Origin: Collybiopsis luxurians FD-317 M1
Taxonomy: Eukaryota; Basidiomycota; Agaricomycetes; Agaricales; Omphalotaceae
Assembly (NCBI GenBank): GCA_000827265.1
Contig: KN834766.1
Coordinates: forward strand, 14,732-78,731
DNA length: 64,000 nt
Direction: 5' to 3'
The translations under genes were made by a program, and so were the position numbers. Below the pieces are notes generated by a model. That model saw nothing but the letters and a program-made list of their open reading frames with translations. It did no database searches and was not told the DNA's origin. Of the stretch, positions 49,601 to 60,682 are shown piece after piece. How positions within the stretch are numbered: the first letter of the stretch is position 1; each line of letters opens with the position of its first letter.

Positions 49601-52066
49601 CCCCTCAAACCTCACATCTCAGGACTCACTCAGTGTGCGAGTCTCTGGTATCCATATGCAATACCCCCTCCAGTCCATATACCCCAGCAGTTTTCCCTTG
49701 ACTGCCTGTCTCTTGAGCTTGCCACCAGTCTGAGTGCTGTGTAATGTTGCCAAGCAGTCACATCCAAATGGGCAGAGATGGGATATATCCTGTCACTTCT
49801 TTGACCATACCTCCATCAGCACTTCATCTGGGAACTGCACTGTTGGTACAAAATTGTCAATGTAGATGAATGTGTTGGCTGCTTCAGCCCAGAAGGAAGG
49901 GGGAAAACTGGAGTCCTCAAGCCCAGTACGTACCCCTTCTATGACCATTCTGTTACCTCACTCAGCCATTCCGTTTGCTGCAGATGAGTGTGGTGTAACC
50001 TTCTCAATGACAATACCATGTTCCTCGCAGTATGCTTCCATTACCCCATTGTTGAATTCCCCTCCCCCATCAATGCAAATTGTACCGAGCTTCTGACTGG
50101 TCTGTCTCTTGGCCATCACCCAATACTTGTGGAACGCTTTCAGCATTGTGTTCACTCTTTTGTCGGGAAGGAAGTATGGAAACCTAACTGAAGAATGTCC
50201 ATCGGAGCACAACATCATATACAGGGCTCTCCCTCAACTCTTTGTCCACGCTGGTCCCCAAAGATCTAGGTGTATTCTTTCCAATACCTGGGTTTCATGT
50301 GTGACTTTCTCATCAAACAGATGCCATGTAGCCTTCCCGTAGAGACACACTTCACACATACCCAGAACCCTTTTTGACATTATTTTCAGTCCATCCACGA
50401 GGTTGCAGTTTGCCATTCGCAGGATTCTCAGTATTGCAATGTGTGCTAGTCGTCTGTGCCATACGGATATGTCTACTGGACATTCAAGCAATCTTGCCAA
50501 TGCCACCATTGTTTGCTTTTCAAGCATCGTCACCTCGTACATTCTGGCCTTCCCATGCCCCTCAAGCATTAGCACCCCATCTTTTCCTCTGACAGACAGA
50601 ACTCCACTCCCCCATGTCCCCTTATAGCCTCGTCGATCTAGCGCTGATAGGGAAATCAAGTTGTGTCCAAATGTAGGTGTATACTTCACCCCCTCGAGGC
50701 AGATTGTTCTTTGTCTCCCCTCAATTCGAGTATCAAACTCCACGGAGCCCACACCCTCAATTTTGAATCTACCTGTGTCTCCTGCAATTGTGCTGTTTCT
50801 GTAAGACTGGTCCACTTCCTTATATGACACAAAGTCTCTCCAGTCTGCCCAGCAATGCTCCGACACTCCCAAATCTAGGAATGTTCACATCTTGGAATCA
50901 GAGTAATTTGCTCTGCAGGTAAAACAGTCATTCTTGTCTAAAACTGGTACAATGTCTATGGGTATGTCTCTATCTACACTGTTCATTCTTTCCCCTGACT
51001 GGCCCACACTCTTTCCTAGAATGGAAGTTGTTTGTCTGTGCAGGTCCAGATCAAAGGTCTGAATAAACGAACGATGTGTCTGAGATGTACCATTGCCCAT
51101 AGCGGAGACATCAGCCTCTAGAACATAAAGTTCTGAAGCATCGGGGTCGGTGTCGATATTGTTCACATTGATATCTTCCTCTGGGGCAGCCACAGCCTGG
51201 ACCTGGGATTTCACTTTGCCCTTGCCCCTCCACCACTTGGGAGCTTGGCCCTCTTTCCCTCCACCTGGTCCCCAGCAGTTGGCCTTGTTGTGGCCCAGTT
51301 TTCTGCAATTGAAGCATGCGCAGTCATTGGAGGCTTGGTCACCAGTTGACCCTTGAGTCTGCATCACTGAAGCATAAACGTTTGGGTTCTTGGCCAGTAA
51401 CACCTTGACCTTTTTGAGGTCCCTCTCCTCCTCATCAGCTTCATCCTTCTTTTCCAAGTAAAGTGCATGTAGAAAGGTGAATGCCGATTCACTGTCAGTA
51501 CCTGGGACATTGCGAACATCTGGTTTCCACTCTTTGGGCAATGAAGCAAGGACGATGAGTCAGAACTGTTCATTGGTACAAGTACCACCAGTGTTGTGAA
51601 GACATTTAAGTAAGTTTTGCATCTTTCTCTCATGCTCTTCCATTGTTGTGTCTGTATTGTAAATGCACTTATGGAGAGCACTATCTGCAAGGTGGATTTT
51701 CTGTTCATTACATTTTTCAAATCTGCTGACCAGTGCTGTCCATATCACAGCGGAAGTCTCATCCTCGTCTAAGCCTAGGCTGACTGGATCAACTATGTTA
51801 GTGACAATGATGCTGGTTATGATAGCATTGTGGGAGACCCATTCCTCTGGAAGCGGCAATTTGCTGAAGATATTGGTGGGTGTTTGTGTGTTGATAAGCA
51901 ACATAGCAGTCAGTTTGACAATAGTTCCTTCCAGGTATGCCTTCAGGCCATGAGACTGTACAGCGAGCAACACTTCTCGCTTGTACTCTCTCCAATTGTC
52001 CTCCCCAACTAGCTGCTTTGCTTCAGGGAACCTCGGTGCCATTACAAGACTCTGCGACGACAACAT
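46647..52066 (-). pseudogene. Copia gag-pol polyprotein, broken
   Basis: One long frame from 52066. The gag part carries a CCHC knuckle (CFNCRKLGHNKANC). The protease site reads FLDLGVS where the family has DSG(A/T). Integrase shows an HHCC zone (WHRRLAHI...CEVC) and IDGGGEF...HSSAANG. RT shows HIDFKAAFLNSPISHNVYM and SIYGLQQG, but the catalytic YVDD site reads YRDN. RNase H reads DTRRSTSGYVFFMAGAP. In-frame stops occur at about 51560, 50885, 50234, 49958, 49820, 49618, 48941, 48416 and 46929. Eight are TGA and one is TAG. Between RT and RNase H it is split by the element at 47147-48076. It cannot be functional. Confidence 0.92.
47147..48076. mobile_element. Non-autonomous TIR DNA transposon, copy 2, nested in copia
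   Basis: 930 bp. Left end CATCAGAAAAAACACC; right end is the reverse complement of CATCAGGAAAAATACC. TIRs about 28 bp, with subterminal CCTCAGG/CCCAGGG clusters as in copy 1 at 3531-4435. Copia frame positions before and after differ by 2 modulo 3, so element plus target duplication must be 2 modulo 3. A 2-bp duplication (CC on the plus strand) fits. Confidence 0.9.
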
Positions 52067-52130
52067 TTGTGTGTGTATTGACAGAGTAGATTATTCTTGG
52101 GTTTTTCACTGGGGGTTTTCAGAGATGGTC

Positions 52131-52143
52131 GAGTCTCATAATC
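52131..52143 (-). promoter_or_regulatory. Primer-binding site, probably half of elongator tRNA-Met
   Basis: Directly inside the 5' LTR. The plus-strand sequence AGTCTCATAATC, continuing with TG of the LTR, resembles the anticodon arm of eukaryotic elongator tRNA-Met. An internal half-tRNA primer is known for copia-type elements. The tRNA match is from memory. Confidence 0.6.
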
Positions 52144-52454
52144 TGTTAAGTAGTGTATAACTCAGTTGTGGTCAATAACAACTCTATATTGTCTGTACCT
52201 GTTAAGTAGTGTATAACTATACCGATATCAGTACCAGTAGCAGGGAGCATAAAATGAGTGTGCACATACCTCAGTTGTGGGCAATAACAACTGAGGTACT
52301 ATGCCTATGTGGCAGTCTATAAGTACTGTGTAGGAATAATAATAGTCCGAAGGCTGCACAGGAGAAAGTGTATAAGATGTGGAAACAAATGAAAGGTTCA
52401 TGATACTAATAAGGAAAGTGTCCAAGCTGGCACTACGGACCACTCTCTCTAACA
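52144..52454 (-). repeat. 5' LTR of the copia element
   Basis: 311 bp. Same internal repeats as the 3' LTR, with 9 differences (7 transitions, 2 transversions). Contains the element's promoter. Confidence 0.95.
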
Positions 52455-52680
52455 TATGAAATGCGGCACCCTATTGTATCCTTAGCACTGCCCACAGCTG
52501 CAATCCCCAACTCCACATAGCTCCACATAGCTCCAAGCAAAATAATTGATTTCAAGGCAATGCACCTGGATTGCTATCATAATTGTACAGGTTGCATTCT
52601 GAAAGTTCCTGCAGGATTCTGTGTTCTGCATACAAATCCATGATAGTTGGGTCAATGGGAATTCGGAGATATCTTCATTA

Positions 52681-53772
52681 CTAAGGTAGGGGACAAGCAA
52701 ACCCATCCAACCCATTGTGGCAATTCCCACATTCCATAAGAGGTGCGCCAATACTTTTTCATTTTATATTTCTACTTCTACAGTGCCCATTCAAAATCTG
52801 GCCCAATGTTTTTTTGAAGATATATCTAATATAGCTCCCATTTTTTTCTTATAATTTTTTGATTAAAATTGAAAGACTAGTTCCAGTTTTACCATGTCCA
52901 TAGGTGTGCCAAGTTAGGATTGAGTTTTTGTGGCGGAATCACCCACTTATTGTACCTTTCTGAGTTTGTAAATGGGTCCACAGTTGCTTTTTGGATGCTT
53001 ATCATTGAGGCTTGAATGGATGCAAAGCAGCTTGGGCATAAAAGTGATCGAGTTCTTCTGGAAGGTATTATGCGGGAGTTGCTCAAGGGGCCCTGGCCCA
53101 GCGAATCCCGACGAGAATCCATTGTTTGTTCGACATGTTCTGGCTATGAGATTGCGTGAGGGTGTGAAATATAAGTCTTGCTCTGAGTGTTGAAGAACAA
53201 AACCACCATTCATAGCGAAGCAACAGCAACTGACTCAAGCTCAATGACAACAAACGCGAATGCAATTTTCACTTTGTCTATGACTCAGAATTACTATATT
53301 TGGTAATCACTTGACCTATATATCACGTGGAGGGAGGGAGGGTCGAGCTCTGAGGCTGAACAAAATTTTCCGACCCCTGGTACAGAATTTTTTTTTCCGT
53401 AGCCCCTTGGAGTTGCTTGAGGTGGAAGTTTACTTAACTTTCTGGCCTTTCGACTTTATATATAATACTTATCTTCCAAAATTGTTGTTGTATTCTTTAT
53501 AATTGCTTTTAGTAGATTGTCTTTTTATACTCTTACATATCCTAATGTAGTAAAACTGGAACTAGTCTTTCAATTTTAATCAAAAAATTACACGAAAAAA
53601 AACAAGAGCTACATTAGAAATATCTTCGAGAAATGTTGGGGCCAGATTTTGAATAGGCATCGTAGAAGTAGATATATAAAATGAAAAAGCATTGGCATGC
53701 AAAAAATCGCCTCTTATGGACTGTGGGAATTGCCACGAGGGGTTGGACAGGTTTTCTTGTCCCCTACCTTAG
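52681..53772. mobile_element. Long-TIR element (1,092 bp) with TA target site
   Basis: The left arm (52681-about 52895) starts CTAAGGTAGGGGACAAG. The right arm (about 53557-53772) is its imperfect reverse complement, ending CTTGTCCCCTACCTTAG. The arms are about 215 bp, and TA flanks both ends (52679-52680 and 53773-53774). The centre (about 660 bp) has no long frame. The long arms can fold into a hairpin. The TA target points to the Tc1/mariner-type group, non-autonomous. Confidence 0.88.
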
Positions 53773-54402
53773 TAGCTTGGTCTATTCCATTGTTCAACAG
53801 GTACATAAAATCAGGAGTTGACACATCCTGAAATCCATGATCATTTCTTTCAAAAGGAAAGGATTGAAACAAAGTAAATGCAATTTAAGCACCAAATGTC
53901 TGCATATAGAATGTACATACCTTCAAGTTAGGGATCTGAGGGGGGAGAATGATCAGTGTAAAAAGTGAGGCACATTTACCTGATGGAGTTGACAGTGTTG
54001 CTTTTGGTGGTCCGAGTGGGGAGGGAAGGTAGAGATCTCAATGTTTCAAGATTTAATTTTCTCAAGTCAATTTCTTGCAATGCCACACATGCAGGTGTAC
54101 ACCATGAAGGAATAGTATCAATAATATTATCAAAATAATCATGGAGGCTCATTGTTGAAGGGTACATTCAAGGGCAAAGATCCAGCCCAACTGCGTAAGT
54201 CGGGGAGCAGACGGAAAAGACAAGTACTGCGAAATTTTTTTTTTCTAGAGATGTGTGAGAGGAAGAAAAGATTAGATAAAGGTGTGGAAAATTATTTCCT
54301 ATTGTCGCGAAATTTGGGTTGATAACGGCCGATCGTTGCAAACACAGCCCTCCCTTCCCTTCGGTCAGAGTCAGGGATCCAATCTAATAGTCCCATGGCC
54401 AC
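53773..54402. other. Intergenic
   Basis: A minus-strand 63-codon frame (54167-53976) has no known family. 54369 onward is the resumed block shared with 42637. Confidence 0.4.
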
Positions 54403-55427
54403 TTGCATGGCAGCACTGCCGCGGTCGCTGCTTTTGTCCCTGTTCCCTCCCTCCGCTTGTGTGCGCGGTGCGCGCGACGCGACGTGTTTATCTCATATGT
54501 AGTCATGAATGGAACTTATATTGATCGAGATTGTTTATTGCCTTTCCTCATCCTTTACTATCATCAACTCGACCTCGAAATGCTCTCTGAAGCAGACAAA
54601 TGTTATATTGATACTCTTAAACCTTCACTCATAGTAAAATTCAAGAATTATGTGCGTATTTTTTTTTTTTTTTTTCCTGCACTCTCCTTGTTAGTTAGTC
54701 AGACAGGTATAGTCGCCATATCATATCCAGAAAATGCAGCAAAATTTCTGAGTAATGATTGGATAGATATTAACAAACTTCGAGACTTTGTAGCTGAACA
54801 TCTTAATGCCTTTTCCTCAGATGGTTTGGCTCTAGTTGGCTGCTCTTCCCCAGCTTGTTCCTGCAGTTCATCACCTCTTTCAAAATCTTCATGCATCAAA
54901 TCAGAAGCTTTCAGTCCTCCACCGTTGGAAAGGCACAATTCTATTCTAATCATTCGGGGGCTGTCAAGATAAGGGCCCAAAGATCAAAGGACAGTTCTAG
55001 CAGCTGGGTAAAGGTTTTAAAGGCTAATACACAGGCACCGAGTGCTATTTCAATTGCAATGCATGGTATGTATAATGTTTGTCCTCCTTTCATTTACACC
55101 GGTCCTCTCACTCATTGAATCTCTGATGGCAGATGTTGCTGCCGCCAACATCAGTCTGGATGTTAATGAATCTCTGAGCAATGTCCGTGGTAAGAGGCTA
55201 TCTGCTCTCTGTCTACTGTAGGTGGACTCAGTGTATTGCAAAAGCCAATACGGTCGATGGCATCAGCTCAGCAGGTTCTTAACAATCCCATCTATTTGTC
55301 TGCACTTAATCATGATGATCCTAGTCAGGATGATTCAGCACTTATCCAGCTCATTTGGGTCCGAGCTAGCTCTAAGGTCCATGAGGGACTTGAAATACCT
55401 GCCTCGAAGCATGCTAGACTGATATAA
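54403..55427 (+). CDS. Unidentified multi-exon gene
   Basis: Exon readings: LLPFLILYYHQLDLEMLSEA-DKCYIDTLKPSLIVKF, then an intron with a long T tract (54659-54676), then GIVAISYPENAAKFLSNDWI, INKLRDFVAEHLNAFSSDG, a Ser/Cys/Pro-rich stretch, and VKIRAQRSKDSSSSWVKVLK. An intron at about 55065-55132 follows, and the last readings are LQKPIRSMASAQQVLNNPIY and DPSQDDSALIQLIWVRASS, with stop at 55427. The style resembles small accessory genes found in many copies in Agaricomycetes, but I cannot name the family. The start codon and the last two introns are uncertain. A 5' fragment lies at 42637-42895. Confidence 0.45.
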
Positions 55428-56880
55428 TGTAGACTTTTGTATATGCTAAGTTGACACACATGAATTTACTGAGATTAGATTACATACAATGATTAGTTAC
55501 CATTTACTTTCTTCGATAATACATTAGTTAAATCAAATTTGATTCTTTGGGTGTCGCATCTGAGGGCAGTTGTGACAGAGTGCCGCATTTAAGAATGGGG
55601 TGTCGCAGATTAAGTGTCGTGTCTCGTCTATCCCGGTGGGACCTCCAATGTTGAACATTCAACCCAGTGAGTTACACCACCTTTGAGAAGTATTTTCGGC
55701 GTAGGATAAACTCGATGGCTGAGGAGGGGCAAATGCAGTAAGGAGACAAGTATTTTGTAACACTGCTGCAGACTTGCTTGCAAAATTTTTTACCGTAATT
55801 GATGTTGGAAACTTAAAGTAAACAGTTTCATAGAGAAATTGACATAAATTTAGCCAGAACCATTGAAATCATTTTTCCGAGTTGGTACCAGGGATATTTA
55901 TATTTTTATCAATCCTACCTATTATCTTTGTTTAATTTTGCTTGTGAGCCAAAAACTTCGCAACCTAGGGCAGGCCGTATGATGGTGTTCAATTATGTTA
56001 TGTAGTAGCTCATGTGGATATCTTATGGACAATATACAAGCAGCTTAGATCGCTGTGTATAACAGGGCACCAACTGCTGCATAGTGATACATGGTGCTGG
56101 TACAATCTGGCATAATGTAGGGGCTGCTTGAGTGCTTCTTTCCCAATGTACCAGTCAAAATTGGTAATGCAGATAAGTTATCTAAATACGGCATATAATT
56201 GCACACTAGGTTGACCAGGAATCTGAATACATGCACATGAAAGTATGGGAAGAAGAGTTATCCGTAAGTATCCGATCTGCTCCTACTTTCAACTGTAGCC
56301 ACCTATTACTAGATATATCCACATCCATTACATATAGCTTCATATTGAGATTTTGACAAGTTGTGGTTCTAGAAAAGTTATTAGTGTCAAGACCACGAGG
56401 GAGGCGACGTGGGGTTTGAAGACAGGTACAAATGAAGACAAGAATAATGTTGATATTGGAAGAGATATTTGGGAGGTTTGAACTATGTTGCATTTGCGAG
56501 GTCGGTGTTGCGGCAAGACGTGAGAGGGGGGAGATTTGAAAGGATGTTATAAGAGTTGGTTGGATTCAGGTATCAATGTTTGTGTTTGCCATCGGTCGTC
56601 GATGTGAAGGTGAATCAAGAAGTGTGTGCTGTACATTATGGGCGAACGAAGCGGGTAGTGTAATTGTGTTATCCTGAATCGATTCGTCATACACGCATCT
56701 GAGTTTTGAGATTTTGAGGTTCTAGTATTTGAGTAAAGTGTGTAGTGAGGTCGTTTCAGATCGGCGAGTTGGTTCGGGTTGGGCCAGGTTACATCATAGT
56801 TGCATTGTATCGATACAGACCATATAAACGCGTTTGAGTGGGGATTGCAACCAGCTAACCAGGCGTGTCATCAGGTTGGG
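55428..56880. other. Intergenic
   Basis: AT-rich. A minus-strand frame of 95 codons (56493-56206) has no recognisable family. From about 56690 it begins to resemble the HEL2 intron and exon region near 36.2 kb. Confidence 0.4.
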
Positions 56881-56882
56881 AA

Positions 56883-58096
56883 TCAGAGTCGATAGCCCTT
56901 TTGAAAATTTTTATCAGGTGATAGTCGAGTCAAAGCTATAGTCGAGAGGAGTCGGTGTGCAACCAATTCGTGGTCGCGTTGTGTCGTATCGGCAGCTGGA
57001 GTCACATCAGAAGCAGTACTTACGAGAGTGGGGAAGAGGAAATTGAAAACCACTGACAGCATGATTGTCATTGAAGAAAACTAGGATGTACTCACTTCCA
57101 CCTCCAATCTGTCAAAACCCCGTCGCGCGCCTGTCTCCTCATCCTTGACCCTGGTTCTGGGAAGTAAAGGAGGTGGAGGTCCCAAAGGATACTGTCTAGG
57201 TGAGAAGGCAACTCAATCCAACCTGCTGATATGTATAAAGAACATGTTCACGCTCATATAATCAGCAAAAACTCCTAATGTTTTCAATGTTCAGTTCACC
57301 ACAAACCCTCCCATGCCCTACCCTAACATGCATCAAATCGCCCCATCACTTCGCTATATAACCACACTCGCTATCTGGACGGTTGAATCTAAGGAGGATA
57401 AGTGATTCCGTCATCATCTCTTGAGATTCAAACATGATTCGAAGTTTGGCGTCGTAGAATTCTGGTTTATCGCTATCTTTATCTTCGGAGGTGGAGGTGG
57501 TGTATTCAGGGAATGGCGTATCGGGTGACGTGGTGAATATGACTTCGGGTTGTGGTTCCTGGACATTTGAGTGTTGCGTGTTAGTCGATAGCGATAGCGA
57601 TTGAAGAGATGGTAAGTGAAATACGCAGCTTACAAAAAGTGCAATCGTCTTTGTTATCAAATACCCTCAGCCTCAACGCACAAACATGACATCCGGTGAT
57701 TATACGCAGAAAGCGAGTATTATTTCACCGGCTCAGAGCAGATCTAGCAAATGTCTCCTCCATCTACACTCAGCACCTCCGCTGTCTCAGCGACCTCGTC
57801 AACGCTATCTGCAACTATAGCAGTAGGGAGTGGGACCTCTGTCGACTTGGGAGCGGGAGCGATAGGGTTCCCTTCCTCATCGGTGGAGGTTCGGGATCCT
57901 TGTCCTCCTCGTCCCCCTCGTCCCCCTCTACCACCTTTCTATTACCCCTCCCTTGCCCTCCTCTCTCGCTCCCACCATCTTGTCCTCCTGACCGATAGTG
58001 CTGCCGATTACTCGCATTCGCATTGGCATTCGTATTCGGATTTCCAGCGTGAGATTAGGTTTGAGCAGCAGTTTGTTGAACGGTAGCAGTTGCCAT
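56883..58096 (-). pseudogene. HEL2 5'-half fragment 2, decayed
   Basis: Starts MATATVQQTAAQT then a stop (CAA changed to TAA, about 58056). Further parts are an RG-rich frame, a broken RING (ICSEPVK...YSLSAYNHRM), an exon reading PEFYDAKLRIMFESQEMMTE with SLILLRFNRPDSECGYIAK, and a QNQ/PPP-like segment near 57110-57200. The finger exons in between are deleted. Its upstream flank (58100-58260) is the same conserved block as the HEL2 promoter. Confidence 0.85.
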
Positions 58097-58260
58097 GTGG
58101 ATGTGTGGACTGCTGAATGCAAGAAATGGATTCAAAGAAGAAATTTCGCGTCAACGTGCGTCTAGTGATGACTAAATTTCTCACCTTTGGCTCCGAGTCG
58201 CCATTCTCGGAAGGCGTCAATTCGGCATACCATGGCGTAGGTCCGGCATTCGGCCCGCAG

Positions 58261-59020
58261 TGGCATAGGCGAACTGAGAACGATAAATTTATACTATGAA
58301 TGGCTTTAAACTGTCGGTGTTTTTAATTTTAAAAGGTGATGAACTTCACGAGTTCCTATAGGATATTTCTTACTGAACTTTGAGCTTCCACGTTCTATGC
58401 ATAACTAAGGTGCACGCAATCTAGTACGGTGTATAATCATCTGAAAGGGACTATTTTATAGACTACTTACGGGGGTTGAAGGCAGAACGAACCAACCTAA
58501 TGATGAAATGCCCACTGGGGAACCCGTAAAGCGGGGATGTTTGACCGGTGCTTTCATTCCGGAATGATGGCGAGTATGCTCGTATTGAAGGTTACCATAA
58601 AACATTCTTCCAAAGAATACAAAAGGAGGCAGTACATTCATCGTAATGGACAAGAAGCGACTTCAAGTGTCCCAGTGTATATGGATTCAAATTCATTCAT
58701 ATCAATTATACTAGTTCATTGTACACCCGCGAAAGGTACACCATATGTGCGTGTGTATATTGAGAATCCGTCATAACCAATTGCGAATCAATCCATTGCC
58801 TTGAATAGGTTTCACCGAAATAATGTCCATTGAGTTGGTCGTGAACTGTCTCAGGCTTTGAATTGACATCCCGTCCTTGCATGACAAAATCAATGAATCT
58901 GCCAAACTTACAGCGTGGGCGCTGTGAAGGGAAATAGGAACTATCAATCCATCGTGGTACCGAGCTTCATAATCTACTCTAGAGCAAGACATCTCTATCG
59001 AGAGATTGAGTTACATGAAC
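58261..59020. other. Intergenic with an unidentified minus-strand frame
   Basis: The frame 58992-58771 (reading MSCSRVDYEARYHDGLIVPI and further) is protein-like but unrecognised and is followed by many stops. It may be a dead gene. 59023-59029 is the TATA-like box of the next gene. Confidence 0.35.
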
Positions 59021-59022
59021 AC

Positions 59023-59029
59023 TATAAGA
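59023..59029 (+). promoter_or_regulatory. TATA-like element of copy E
   Basis: TATAAGA 66 bases before the ATG at 59089, followed by GGTGGGCGGCTTG and ACCGCCCCTACCTCC blocks that match those upstream of copies A-C. Confidence 0.55.
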
Positions 59030-59088
59030 GGTGGGCGGCTTGTTTGATTTGACAAATACTACCGCCCCTACCTCCTCTAAAAACAAAA

Positions 59089-60682
59089 ATGGCGTCAATC
59101 GATAGTTCAGTCCTACACAAGATTCTAATACCGCAACTTATCGTAATAATGGTGGGTAAATTCTGTGGCTAGTCAAACTCTCAATCACAATACCGCTTAC
59201 TATACCAGCTCGATATACTGTTCTACGGTGAATTTTCAAGCTGCAAACGGAGAGAGAACACTCATGAATCGGACATATTCAGGGGTTCATATAACCATCT
59301 TTGGCATCTACATTTATCTTCAATTTCAACAGCAAGCACGGCAGCGATTTTATCAGGTGTCCATTATGCTCCTCTTTCTTTTGAGTACTACAGCTGTTGC
59401 TTTGGCAACCGTACACTTTGTAACTATAAACTTGGAGGCACTGGGTGAGGAAACTATTCCTCGCGATATCCTAGACATAATAGAGTATGCATTTTCGATC
59501 TATGTCCTTGGTTACTGCTCAAGAATCGACTACTATCTCGTCTTATAGAGTTGCTTTGAGGGGTTTATATATTGTGGCAAAGTAAGTTGCTAGGGCTCCC
59601 GAATCCCGACAACTCTATAACCACTTGCAGTATCATAGCGGATATCTTACTGGTCAGTTCAAGTGATCTTGTTATATTTGCACCTTTCCTAATGGTATCT
59701 GTTCTGTCAAGATATATCGTTGCTACATTTTGTGGGCTAAAAGAAAATGGGTAATAGCAGGCCCCATCATACTATCTGCCACAAGCACTGGTAGGTTGTT
59801 ACTATTCAGTGAAGAGAATATATTAATGAGATTTCCCTCACTACAGGGCTAGCCATTGCAGATGTTATTCTTGAAGGACATTTAATTCAAAACTCCCTTG
59901 CTGCTCCCAAACCTGGAAAAACGGTATCACTCGCAAATGTCATTTTCCGTACCTGGAATATATTTGAAGCATTCTTGGGAGTGAATCTCCTCACCAACCT
60001 TATCCTGACTGGACTGATAGGCTAGTATGATATTCAGTTTTAAAAGATTCTCTCCTAATAATGTTGATTATCTAGCCGGAAGGCTCTGGTGGATGTCGCA
60101 CACTACTCGAAAAGATTTAGGAGATAATTTGTCCGATGGCAGAAGCATGAAAAATGTGACTGCAATGGTGTGCGTTTTAAACTTTTATCATATAGAATAC
60201 TTCCTTTTGACCTCATTTCCATTCAATTAGTATTGAGTCGGGTTTGTTATATCCTCTTGCATTGATTCCTTGTATGGCTATCCAGCTTTCATACGAGGAG
60301 TGGTACAGCGGGTTTATGCCCTTAGTGGAGCCACCACTAACAATTATTGTGGTGCGGATATTCTGACATATAAACATGAAGATACCTTACTCATGAAACT
60401 CAGGGAATTGCTCCTACCCTGATTATGGTTAGAGTTGATTTGGGAATCATCATCCAGGCCAATTCCAGCACCAGCTCTGATTTACAACATCAAAGTGTTC
60501 ATAATCTAACACAGCCATTAGTGCCCCCCAATCCTAAAAATTTTGAAACTTCCTTGCCGTTATTGCCTCCTCAGGTACAAGCAGATCAAGATGAAAAAGG
60601 CCACGTCATTCTCACTTTTTCTGAACCCAATCAATTACTTCAGAAGTATGGTGCTGGTGATACCAGGGAGTATGAACAATAA
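59089..60682 (+). CDS. Fungal 7-transmembrane membrane protein, copy E
   Basis: Ten exons: 59089-59151, 59209-59227, 59283-59484, 59549-59581, 59631-59652, 59712-59790, 59847-60020, 60076-60169, 60231-60351 and 60404-60682. They join in frame to 361 codons plus stop. Readings: MASIDSSVLHKILIPQLIVI, LDILFYGVHITIFGIYIYLQ, VSIMLLFLLSTTAVALATVH, IIADILLIYRCYILW, VIAGPIILSAT, FLGVNLLTNLILTGLIAGRL, VIESGLLYPLALIPC and GIAPTLIMVRVDLG. Same family and intron positions as 16178-17709, but clearly diverged, with a longer loop in exon 7. Intron 7 again has a GC donor (ATAG|GCTAGT). No stop or frameshift. Function unknown. It lies between two HEL2 5' fragments. Confidence 0.82.

Larger units (their letters stand above)
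46342..52454 (-). mobile_element. Ty1/copia LTR retrotransposon, inactive
   Basis: LTRs of 311 bp at both ends (46342-46652 and 52144-52454) begin TGTTAAG and end CTAACA. A perfect 5-bp target duplication TATGA flanks the element (46337-46341 and 52455-52459), and block B has the empty site. Coding strand is minus, in the order gag, protease, integrase, RT, RNase H, which is the copia order. The LTRs differ at 9 of 311 positions by my count, so insertion is fairly recent. A polypurine tract (AGGGGGAG) precedes the 3' LTR. It carries a nested 930-bp TIR element. Confidence 0.95.

Noticed and set aside
49467..49733. Plus-strand ORFs within the copia element
   Set aside because: They are shadows of the minus-strand gag-pol frame.
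59165..59548. 127-codon plus-strand ORF (MASQTLNHN...)
   Set aside because: It reads through three introns of the 7TM gene. The spliced model gives the family motifs on both sides.
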